Assembly: GCA_031276685.1 (NCBI GenBank)
Contig: JAISMQ010000170.1
Coordinates: 1 to 6,778, forward strand
From: Treponema sp.
GTDB lineage: Bacteria > Spirochaetota > Spirochaetia > Treponematales > Breznakiellaceae
DNA length: 6,778 nt
Direction of reading: 5' to 3'
The notes beneath the pieces were generated by a model, which had not been told where the DNA came from, ran no database searches, and saw nothing but the letters and a program-made list of their open reading frames with translations. A program made the translations under genes and the position numbers. This document shows, one piece after another, positions 1 through 5,409 of the stretch; the first letter of the stretch is position 1, and each line of letters starts with the position of its first letter.

Positions 1-135
1 ATCATCCAGTACGGCGGTTCGGTAAAGCCGGAAAACGCCGCCCAGCTTATGGCAAAGGAAAACATTGACGGCGCCCTGGTGGGCGGCGCCGCCCTAAAAG
101 CGGAGACCTTTGTACCGATCGCGAAATTCGCGTAA
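1..135 (+). CDS. tpiA: Triosephosphate isomerase, C-terminal fragment (5' end outside window)
   Basis: The first 44 codons, open at the left edge, read as the end of triosephosphate isomerase. This cytosolic glycolytic enzyme interconverts dihydroxyacetone phosphate and glyceraldehyde 3-phosphate. The visible part carries the two phosphate-binding signatures of the TIM-barrel C-terminus: YGGSV at residues 4-8 of the fragment, and DGALVGGAAL at residues 23-32, just before the last helix. The stop TAA is at 133-135 and the C-terminus (VPIAKFA) is the usual length for the family. The next gene follows after 20 nt, so the two may be co-transcribed. Only the end is visible; the catalytic Lys, His and Glu lie outside the window. 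No sign of degeneration is seen. Confidence 0.96.
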   Translation: MIQYGGSVKPENAAQLMAKENIDGALVGGAALKAETFVPIAKFA

Positions 136-142
136 CGCGGGC

Positions 143-148
143 AGGAGG
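143..148 (+). promoter_or_regulatory. Strong Shine-Dalgarno of the DRR-repeat gene
   Basis: AGGAGG lies 7 nt before the ATG at 156. It is a near-perfect ribosome binding site and the main reason to believe the 132-residue frame rather than the two other open frames across the same repeats. Confidence 0.8.
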
Positions 149-155
149 AATTGGC

Positions 156-554
156 ATGAGCCAGGAAGAGGGAAATTCCCCGGAAGAATTTCAGGGCCGC
201 CCGGGCATACGCCGTCACGAATCCGGCATACGCTGGGACGACCGCCGCCGCCGCCCCGGCGAACGCCGGGCAAGGGCGGACCGCCGGGACAGCCAGGACC
301 GCCGGAAGGGCACGGACCGCCGCCGGGGGCCGGAGGATCGCCGGCAGAACGACGAGCCCTTCCCGCCCCCGGACCGCCGCGTTTCCCCCCTGCGCCGGGC
401 CGGGGAACGGCGGCAGACGGAAGATCGCCGCCTGGCGGACCGCCGGAAAACGCCGGACCGCCGCCAGGGCGGGGGGGAATCCGGCCCGGACGGGCGCCCC
501 CCGGAACCGGCGGGCCGGGATCCCGGACCGCCGCGCTCCGGCAAACTTGAATAA
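156..554 (+). CDS. Small Arg/Asp-rich protein with repeated DRR motifs, function unknown
   Basis: This 132-residue protein is not recognised as a member of any family. DRR occurs nine times (residues 29-31, 42-44, 48-50, 54-56, 61-63, 73-75, 90-92, 95-97, 101-103) and ERR twice (36-38, 84-86), often with about six-residue spacing, as at 42/48/54. The N-terminus is acidic and the C-terminus is Gly/Pro-rich. There is no signal peptide, membrane segment or catalytic motif, so it is probably cytoplasmic and largely disordered, with a dense alternation of positive and negative charge that could bind nucleic acid or anionic partners (inference). The start is set by the AGGAGG at 143-148. It follows tpiA by 20 nt and is separated from secG by the leader at 555-671. 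GC-rich repeats leave other frames open as well, so coding is likely but not certain. Confidence 0.72.
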   Translation: MSQEEGNSPEEFQGRPGIRRHESGIRWDDRRRRPGERRARADRRDSQDRRKGTDRRRGPEDRRQNDEPFPPPDRRVSPLRRAGERRQTEDRRLADRRKTPDRRQGGGESGPDGRPPEPAGRDPGPPRSGKLE

Positions 555-563
555 ACGCCCGCC

Positions 564-591
564 TTTCGATAGAGTTATAATTTGTTATAGA
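564..591 (+). promoter_or_regulatory. AT-rich patch, possible promoter for secG and downstream genes
   Basis: A short AT-rich island stands out in GC-rich surroundings. It has a perfect TATAAT at 576-581, but without a convincing -35 box at the right distance: TTGAAT at 547-552 is 23 nt away. An alternative pair is TTTCGA (564-569) with TATAGA (586-591), 16 nt apart. Either would start a transcript just before the two hairpins. The choice between them is open. Confidence 0.4.
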
Positions 592-601
592 CGAGCTTTT
601 C

Positions 602-622
602 CCAAAACTCAGTCAGTTTTGG
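602..622 (+). promoter_or_regulatory. Leader hairpin 1 upstream of secG
   Basis: CCAAAACT (602-609) and AGTTTTGG (615-622) form a perfect 8-bp stem with the five-base loop CAGTC (610-614). No T-run follows, so it does not look like an intrinsic terminator. The loop bases AGTC (611-614) are complementary to GACT at 664-667, after hairpin 2, and CAGTC itself recurs at 625-629 and 636-640. Confidence 0.6.
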
Positions 623-637
623 AACAGTCTCAGACCA

Positions 638-662
638 GTCCCAAGGACCGGGTCTTTGGGAC
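638..662 (+). promoter_or_regulatory. Leader hairpin 2 upstream of secG
   Basis: GTCCCAAGGAC (638-648) pairs with GTCTTTGGGAC (652-662) over 11 bp, with one G-T wobble (645/655) and the three-base loop CGG. It ends 16 nt before the secG ribosome binding site at 679-682. No T-run follows, so termination is unlikely. A role in mRNA stability, protein binding or translation control is more plausible, but it is not shown by sequence alone. Confidence 0.62.
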
Positions 663-678
663 CGACTCTGGATGTTAC

Positions 679-682
679 GGAG
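679..682 (+). promoter_or_regulatory. Ribosome binding site that sets the secG start
   Basis: GGAG lies 7 nt before the ATG at 690. The in-frame ATG at 672 lies upstream of this site, has no Shine-Dalgarno of its own and would add six residues unlike a SecG start, so 690 is preferred. Confidence 0.7.
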
Positions 683-689
683 ACAAGTA

Positions 690-1139
690 ATGAATGCTCT
701 TAGTGTGGTCCTGTTGGTGTTCTTTGTAATTATCGCCATCCTGCTCATCCTCCTGGTGCTGGTTCAGAACGAGGAAGGGGACAGCATGGGGGGTATCTTT
801 GCGGGGGGCGGCGGTTCCGCCTTTGGTTCCCGCGCCGGGAACGTGCTTACCAAAACCACCACGGTTTTAGGCACGCTGTTTCTGGTGATTAGCCTGGCCC
901 TGGCCCTGCTTAGCCGCGGTCCGGCGGCCTCCAGCGGTGTCGAGGCCGAAGGGTACAAGCTTAGCCCGGAAGCCGCGGGCAGTTGGCTGGACGATGAACT
1001 GAACCCCCAGGCGGAAGGGGCCGGAGGAGCGCCCGAAACCGGGGGAACGTCCGAATCCGGGGAGGGGGCTGAAACCGGGGAAACAGTGGAAACCGGAGAA
1101 CTGGCTGCGGATACCGAAGTTCCCGGGGCTGCGGAATAG
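690..1139 (+). CDS. secG: Preprotein translocase subunit SecG with long acidic C-terminal tail
   Basis: SecG is the small accessory subunit of the SecYEG channel in the inner membrane and aids SecA-driven protein export. From ATG 690 the protein has 149 residues. A first membrane helix spans about 4-26, followed by the family signature QNEEGDSMGG (26-35), a Gly-rich loop, AFGSRAGNVLTKTT (44-57), and a second helix at about 58-76. This core of about 78 residues is the usual size of SecG. Residues 79-149 are an added Ala/Glu/Gly/Thr-rich tail with repeated ET-G units (ETGGT, ETGET, ETGEL), no Lys after residue 90, and strong negative charge. The tail is probably disordered. The gene follows the two-hairpin leader and is 15 nt ahead of the EIIA-like gene, likely in one transcript. 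Identity of the core is firm; the role of the tail is unknown. Confidence 0.94.
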   Translation: MNALSVVLLVFFVIIAILLILLVLVQNEEGDSMGGIFAGGGGSAFGSRAGNVLTKTTTVLGTLFLVISLALALLSRGPAASSGVEAEGYKLSPEAAGSWLDDELNPQAEGAGGAPETGGTSESGEGAETGETVETGELAADTEVPGAAE

Positions 1140-1144
1140 GCTGC

Positions 1145-1150
1145 GGGAGG
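1145..1150 (+). promoter_or_regulatory. Ribosome binding site of the PtsN-like gene
   Basis: GGGAGG lies 4 nt before the ATG at 1155, in the 15-nt gap after secG. It supports this start. Confidence 0.65.
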
Positions 1151-1154
1151 TTTC

Positions 1155-1628
1155 ATGTTCCTGCACGAAGTATTCCCGGCCAGGTGTATCAAGGTTGGTT
1201 TGGAGGCGGAGGACAAGGAAGAAGTCTTCGAGGAAATGGTGGACTACTTCTGCCAGGCCACCCGGAACGGCGCGCGGGAGGAGATCCTAAAGGCCCTGCG
1301 CGAGCGGGAAGCGAAGATGTCCACCGGAATCCACAAGGGAATCGCCGTCCCCCACGGCAAAACCAACGTAGTGGAAGACGTAGTCGGGGTTTTGGGGATC
1401 TCCCGCAAGGGGATAGACTACGACGCCCTGGACGGGGAACCGATTTACCTGCTCTTTATGATACTTGCCCCCCAGAAAGATTCGGAAAAGCACCTGCGGC
1501 TCCTTAAACGGCTCGCGGAACTCCTGGAAAACCCCCAGTTTTACATGGATATCCTGTCCCAACGGGATTCCCAAGGGGTCTATAACGCCATTTGCAAGTA
1601 TGAAGATATCTTCATAACCGGGGAATAG
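1155..1628 (+). CDS. PTS EIIA-type (PtsN-like, fructose/nitrogen family) phosphocarrier protein
   Basis: This 157-residue protein is a single EIIA domain of the fructose/mannitol/nitrogen-PTS family (PTS_EIIA type 2). The phospho-acceptor is His67 in the signature GIAVPHGKT (62-70), preceded by the usual MSTGIHKG stretch (55-62). The following GVLGISRKGIDYDALDG (78-94), LLFMILAP (99-106) and HLRLLKRLAELL (113-124) segments match the family's conserved strand and helix pattern. The length equals a stand-alone EIIA, with no EIIB or EIIC domain attached. Proteins of this type take phosphate from HPr or NPr and usually regulate other proteins rather than import sugar. The gene lies 15 nt after secG and 5 nt before the ATPase stalk gene, suggesting co-expression with the ion pump. 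No membrane segment is present, so it is cytoplasmic. The family is firm; the regulatory target is inference. Confidence 0.92.
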   Translation: MFLHEVFPARCIKVGLEAEDKEEVFEEMVDYFCQATRNGAREEILKALREREAKMSTGIHKGIAVPHGKTNVVEDVVGVLGISRKGIDYDALDGEPIYLLFMILAPQKDSEKHLRLLKRLAELLENPQFYMDILSQRDSQGVYNAICKYEDIFITGE

Positions 1629-1633
1629 CAGTC

Positions 1634-2065
1634 ATGCCGGACCGCGCTGCCGGCCGCGAAGCGGCCGCCGTCCATACCCCTGCCGGAATTGGCGGAATCG
1701 GCGCGGGGGAAAACGAAACCAGGGAAAATATTCTTGGCCACCTCCTGAAGATCGAGGCCGATGCCGCTTCCCTGGTTGACGACGCCCAGGCGGAGGCGGA
1801 CCGGCGGATCGCCGAATCGGAAAAGCAGAACCGTTCCCGTTACGATGAAGAATACGCCCGCGAAGCTGCGGAACTGGACCGGGCCTTTGAGGAAGAGATC
1901 GCCCGTATCCGTGCGGATTACCAAAACCAGTTGGAGGCGTACCGGAAGGGTCTGGACGCCATTCCCGTGGATCAGGGGTGTTTTTCCGCCCTAATGGACA
2001 AGCTTTTGGCCGCCGGCCCGGCGCGCAGGGCTTTTTCGGGCCAAATGTCCCCGCAGGGGCTTTGA
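1634..2065 (+). CDS. V/A-type ATPase peripheral-stalk coiled-coil subunit (H/G-like)
   Basis: The first gene of the ATPase run encodes 143 residues. From about residue 29 to 108 it is a heptad-like, highly charged helix rich in Glu, Ala and Arg, as in the coiled-coil peripheral-stalk subunit called H in archaeal A-ATPases and G or NtpF in bacteria. That subunit pairs with E to hold the catalytic head against the membrane part. An extra N-terminal stretch (1-28, Ala/Gly-rich) and a tail after 108 make it longer than the roughly 100-110 residues typical of H. The start at ATG 1634 follows the EIIA stop by 5 nt, with GGGG at 1620-1623 as a modest ribosome site. No better in-frame start is seen closer to the coiled coil. 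The assignment rests on position and helical character, since this subunit has little sequence signature. It could instead be a lineage-specific stalk protein. Confidence 0.72.
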   Translation: MPDRAAGREAAAVHTPAGIGGIGAGENETRENILGHLLKIEADAASLVDDAQAEADRRIAESEKQNRSRYDEEYAREAAELDRAFEEEIARIRADYQNQLEAYRKGLDAIPVDQGCFSALMDKLLAAGPARRAFSGQMSPQGL

Positions 2066-2067
2066 TC

Positions 2068-3174
2068 GTGCGCCCTCCGCGAAGCTTCGGTTCCCCAAAG
2101 CCGCTCGTGGCGGGGCTGGGGGCGGGGGAGCGGGCCTATGTGTACGCCAAGGCCTGCGGCCTTATGGGGAAGTCCTTCGTAGCCAAGCGGATCCCGGAAC
2201 TGGCGCGCCCGGACCGCCTTTCCGCGCTGGATCGCCTTGTCTTCCCCCAGGCAAGCCGGGAACTTCCCGAACGGGAACTCCTGCCCGATCTGGAACGGCG
2301 GATCACGGAACGGGCGGTGTCGCAAATCCTGTCCATCGTTTCTTCCTATTCGCGGCCCCCGGAACTTTTGCTGCGGCTTCTGCGGACCTGGGAATACGCG
2401 GACCTAAAATCCGCCCTTAACGCCCTGGTAAGCGGGGAAACCTCTTTCCCCTCGTGGACCAGGCTGGGCCCGTTTGCCACGGTGCGTTTTGCCGCCTACC
2501 CGGACCTGGCAGCCATGATCCGGGGGACCGAATTCGAATTCCTCCTGTCAAAAGAGATAAACCTGGGCCGGGGCGCTGATGCGGTAATGGCCCAGGCCCG
2601 GCTGGACAAGCACTACTACTCCTGCCTCTGGCAGGCGGTAAAAAAGCTCCCCGTTTCCGACCGGACGGAGGCGGAAAAGATAGTTGCCGAGGAAATTTCC
2701 CTGCGGAACTGCATCTGGGCGCTGCGCCTGCGGAGCTACTACGGCATGCCGGGCCGGGAAGTATCGGAGCATCTGATGGACATTGGCCCGGCGCAGGCGG
2801 GGAAGGCGAAAAAAGCCCCCCGCGCAAGGGGATCGGGCGCCGGATCCCTTGCCGCCGACGCGCAGGCCATGCTGGACTTTAGCCTGGATTCCCGGGCCGC
2901 CTGGGCCGGCTGGAGGCGGGAGCGCTTTTTGAACCCCGAAATCCCCGGCCAGCCCTGGGCTGCGGACCCCCGGTACTTTCAGAACGCCGCAGGGGACTAC
3001 CTTTACAAGCTTGCCCTGCGGGCCTTCCGCCGCAAGCCCTTTTCCGTTGATACGGCGTTTTGTTTTATACGGATCAAGCAGTACGAAGAAGACCTGTTAA
3101 CCAGCGTAGCCGAGGGTCTGGGTTTGGGAATGTCCAGCCAGGATGTATTTGCCCTTTTGGAGGTGGTTCCGTGA
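2068..3174 (+). CDS. atpC: V/A-type ATPase subunit C (d/AC39-like central-shaft collar)
   Basis: This 368-residue protein belongs to the V-ATPase C/AC39 (d) family, the funnel-shaped subunit that joins the central shaft to the rotor ring. The N-terminal family motif is AYVYAKACGLMGKSF. The EYADLKSAL stretch matches the conserved E..(N/D)LK helix, and the C-terminal KQYEEDLLTSVAEGLGLGMS matches the family's closing helix. The GTG at 2068 is chosen: GGGG at 2056-2059 precedes it by 8 nt, it lies 2 nt after the stalk gene stop, and it puts the family motif near the N-terminus. An in-frame GTG at 1978 would overlap the stalk gene by 88 nt, and GTG 2107 lacks a ribosome site. A basic, Ala/Gly-rich linker at residues 240-266 is unusual. 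The last four bases overlap the subunit I start (GTGA). Confidence 0.86.
   Translation: MRPPRSFGSPKPLVAGLGAGERAYVYAKACGLMGKSFVAKRIPELARPDRLSALDRLVFPQASRELPERELLPDLERRITERAVSQILSIVSSYSRPPELLLRLLRTWEYADLKSALNALVSGETSFPSWTRLGPFATVRFAAYPDLAAMIRGTEFEFLLSKEINLGRGADAVMAQARLDKHYYSCLWQAVKKLPVSDRTEAEKIVAEEISLRNCIWALRLRSYYGMPGREVSEHLMDIGPAQAGKAKKAPRARGSGAGSLAADAQAMLDFSLDSRAAWAGWRRERFLNPEIPGQPWAADPRYFQNAAGDYLYKLALRAFRRKPFSVDTAFCFIRIKQYEEDLLTSVAEGLGLGMSSQDVFALLEVVP
3159..3163 (+). promoter_or_regulatory. Ribosome binding site for subunit I, inside the end of the C gene
   Basis: GGAGG lies 7 nt before GTG 3171. With the GTGA overlap at 3171-3174 it fixes the subunit I start and suggests translational coupling between C and I. 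Confidence 0.78.
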
Positions 3175-5363
3175 TCCGGCCAAGGAAGATGAAGCATGTT
3201 GAGCTTACGGTTCTATCCAGAGATGTGGATCATGTGATCGAATACCTGGGCCGCCGGGGGATCATGCACTTTTCGGAAGGCGGCGAGGCTGCCGAAGGGG
3301 GCGAATTCCGGGAACTGCCGGACCTGGAAGGATCGGGGCAGGACGCCGGGTTTCCCGGCATCGGCCTGCGCGCCGGAGCACCGGAAACCCTGCCTCGGCC
3401 TGCGGACGCGGCGGCCGGCGGGATTTTCGGCGCGGGGCTGGCGCAACGGCGGGCGTCGAGCCCCCGTTCCCTGGATCATGCGGCCTTCCGGCATATCCAG
3501 GACAACCTGGAGCGGCTCAGTTCCGCCGCGGCCTTCCTCGGCGTCGAGCTTCCCGCAGAGCCCGAAGAAAACACGATGCTCCCCGCCGAGGCGGAGGAGG
3601 TTCTAACCGGGAAACTCCAGGAAGGGGTAAGCAGCCTTATAAACCGGGAAAACGAGGCGGCCCAGGAAAAGCGCAAGGTGGAGGAGGCCCTGAACGAAGC
3701 CCGCGCCTTTGCCAACCTGAACGCCCCCTTCGCGGAACTCGACCAGCTTTCCTACCTTACCCTGCGGCTGGGCCGCCTGGACCTGAAAGCCCAGGAACAG
3801 GTCCGGCGGAACCTGGCGGACCGGGCGGTGATCATCTCGCTGGGGGACGGGGAACGGATCCTGGCGGCAGCGTCCCGCCGCGGCCGCTTCGCCCTGGATT
3901 CGGAACTGAAAAAGGCCGGGTTTATCTCCATCGCCATACCGGAAGGCTACCAGGGCATCCCCCCGGAACTCCTGGAGGGCCTGGAAAACCGCCTGGCTGC
4001 GGCGAAGGCGGAACTGGAGAGGGTACGCGAGGACAAGGAAGACCTGGCCCGCGAAAGCGGGCCCCATCTCCGCGCCCTTACGGCCTCGTACCTTATGGCG
4101 GCGGCGGTGGAACAGCTTAAAGAAAAACTTGCGGCCACCAGGAACATCTACGTCCTTTCAGGCTGGGCGCCCCAGGATACCATAGCGGGCATGGTGGAAG
4201 ACCTAAGCCGGATCACGGAAAAGCGGATAGCCATCCGTACCTACGCCCCGGAGGAGATGCCGGAAGTCACGGAAGGCCGGGAGAAAGTTCCGGTCTCCCT
4301 TAAACACGGCGCCTACGTCAGGGGTTTTGAGCGCGTGGTCTTCTCCTACGGCGCGCCCCTGTACGGCACCATCGATCCGACCCCTTTTGTCGCCGTCTTT
4401 TTTTCCATCCTCTTCGGGATCATGTTCGGGGATCTGGGGCAGGGCTTTGTCCTGTTCCTCCTGGGCCTGCTTGCCGGCGCCAAAAATTCCGGATCGTTGA
4501 AGAATTTCCGCGGCTACTCAACGCCCCTTATCGCCGTGGGGATCGCCTCCATGGTCATGGGCCTTCTAACCGGCGAAATTTTAACCATCGAAGGGCTCCT
4601 GGCAGCCCCCACCCGGGCGGTAACGGGCTTCTTTATGAACCTCTTCGGCATCCCCGGGGAAGCGCCGGAACGGATCCTCCACCTGATGCCCGAAAAGGGG
4701 AACGTGCTGCGGTTGTTTTACTTCTTCGGGTTTACGATTTCCGTGGGGGTAGTTCTCAATTCCATCGGGCTGGTGGTAAATATCCTCAACCTTATTTCCC
4801 TAAAGCGTTACGAAAAGGCATTCTTTTCCAAAACCGGGCTGTCCGGGCTTCTGTTTTTCTGGTATGCCATCTTCATTGCGGTGCGCTGCATCGCCGGGGG
4901 CAGTTTCGCCTGGTTCGATGTGGCGGGGCTCCTTATCCCGGTCTTTGGCATTTTCTTCGGCCCCGTGCTGTGGCCCCTTATCTCCGGGGAACGGCCCATA
5001 CTAAAAGAGGGCTTCATGGTCTTCGTCATGGAGGGCTTTGTGGAGATTCTGGAGACCCTTTCAACCTATGTCTCCAATACGGTAAGTTTTCTGCGGGTAG
5101 GGGCCTTTGCCCTGTCCCACGCGGTTCTTTCGTTTATTGTGTTTACCCTTTCAAGCATGGTGAGCCAGGGCGGGGCGGCGGCGGGGCCGGTCCTCGCCTT
5201 CGCGGTGGCGGTCTTTGGCAACGCCCTTATCATCGTGCTGGAAGGGATGATCGTGGCTATCCAGGTAGTGCGGCTTCAGTATTACGAATTTTTCAGCAAA
5301 TTCTTTACCGAAACCGGCGTTGCCTTTACCCCCTTCCGCTTCCGCAAGGAAGCGCAGGGTTAA
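3171..5363 (+). CDS. atpI: V/A-type ATPase subunit I (a-type membrane stator and ion half-channel)
   Basis: This 730-residue protein is subunit I, the homologue of eukaryotic V-ATPase subunit a, which holds the ion half-channels beside the rotor ring. Residues 1-36 are the typical start (KMKHVELTVLSRDVDHVIEY). Cytoplasmic coiled coils lie at about 150-185 and 265-330. The family motif LSGWAP contains Trp332. The membrane half begins near residue 405 with FFSILFGIMFGDLGQG and holds about seven or eight helices. The two channel arginines are visible: Arg642 in SFLRVGAFALSHA, and Arg701 in VVRLQYYEFFSKF, matching the essential Arg pair of yeast Vph1. The length is somewhat above the usual 620-660 residues, largely owing to a Gly/Ala/Pro-rich linker at 37-101. 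The start is GTG 3171 with GGAGG ahead. A longer frame opening at 3060 would lie inside the C gene. Confidence 0.95.
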   Translation: MIRPRKMKHVELTVLSRDVDHVIEYLGRRGIMHFSEGGEAAEGGEFRELPDLEGSGQDAGFPGIGLRAGAPETLPRPADAAAGGIFGAGLAQRRASSPRSLDHAAFRHIQDNLERLSSAAAFLGVELPAEPEENTMLPAEAEEVLTGKLQEGVSSLINRENEAAQEKRKVEEALNEARAFANLNAPFAELDQLSYLTLRLGRLDLKAQEQVRRNLADRAVIISLGDGERILAAASRRGRFALDSELKKAGFISIAIPEGYQGIPPELLEGLENRLAAAKAELERVREDKEDLARESGPHLRALTASYLMAAAVEQLKEKLAATRNIYVLSGWAPQDTIAGMVEDLSRITEKRIAIRTYAPEEMPEVTEGREKVPVSLKHGAYVRGFERVVFSYGAPLYGTIDPTPFVAVFFSILFGIMFGDLGQGFVLFLLGLLAGAKNSGSLKNFRGYSTPLIAVGIASMVMGLLTGEILTIEGLLAAPTRAVTGFFMNLFGIPGEAPERILHLMPEKGNVLRLFYFFGFTISVGVVLNSIGLVVNILNLISLKRYEKAFFSKTGLSGLLFFWYAIFIAVRCIAGGSFAWFDVAGLLIPVFGIFFGPVLWPLISGERPILKEGFMVFVMEGFVEILETLSTYVSNTVSFLRVGAFALSHAVLSFIVFTLSSMVSQGGAAAGPVLAFAVAVFGNALIIVLEGMIVAIQVVRLQYYEFFSKFFTETGVAFTPFRFRKEAQG

Positions 5364-5375
5364 CATCGTATGCCG

Positions 5376-5391
5376 GCGGCGGTACCGCCGC
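5376..5391 (+). promoter_or_regulatory. Perfect 16-nt palindrome between I and K (intercistronic hairpin)
   Basis: GCGGCGGTACCGCCGC is a perfect inverted repeat. As RNA it forms a 6-bp all-GC stem (5376-5381 with 5386-5391) and a GTAC loop. It sits in the widest gap inside the ATPase genes, 6 nt before the strong ribosome site of K. No T-run follows. It may stabilise the downstream mRNA or mark processing that raises K output, since K is needed in many copies per enzyme (inference). Confidence 0.55.
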
Positions 5392-5396
5392 TTGTT

Positions 5397-5403
5397 AGAG
5401 GAG
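5397..5403 (+). promoter_or_regulatory. Strong Shine-Dalgarno of atpK
   Basis: AGAGGAG lies 6 nt before ATG 5410. It is stronger than the sites of F and E and fits a subunit made in excess for the rotor ring. Confidence 0.7.
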
Positions 5404-5409
5404 TAGTGT

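Noticed and set aside
215..544. Arg/Ser-rich antisense frame over the DRR gene
   Set aside because: No ribosome site or neighbour on that strand; a mirror of the repeat composition.
110..550. Pro/Gly-rich 146-residue frame overlapping the DRR gene
   Set aside because: It starts inside tpiA with no ribosome site and is open only because of the GC-rich repeats; the frame at 156 has AGGAGG at the right distance.
156..554. CRISPR-like array in the repeated DNA
   Set aside because: Repeats are short, irregular and in coding phase, with no spacer pattern and no cas genes.
638..662. Terminator for the tpiA-DRR transcript
   Set aside because: The hairpin is strong but lacks a following T-run on the + strand, and secG starts 27 nt later.
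672..689. Earlier in-frame ATG for SecG
   Set aside because: It lies before the GGAG site that serves ATG 690 and has no site of its own.
1978..2067. Longer N-terminus for subunit C
   Set aside because: It would overlap the stalk gene by 88 nt and add residues before the family motif; GTG 2068 has a ribosome site.
3060..3170. Longer N-terminus for subunit I
   Set aside because: It lies inside the C gene; GTG 3171 has GGAGG at 7 nt and matches the family start.
3213..4147. Several antisense frames over subunit I
   Set aside because: Typical of GC-rich coding DNA; no ribosome sites, no recognisable products.
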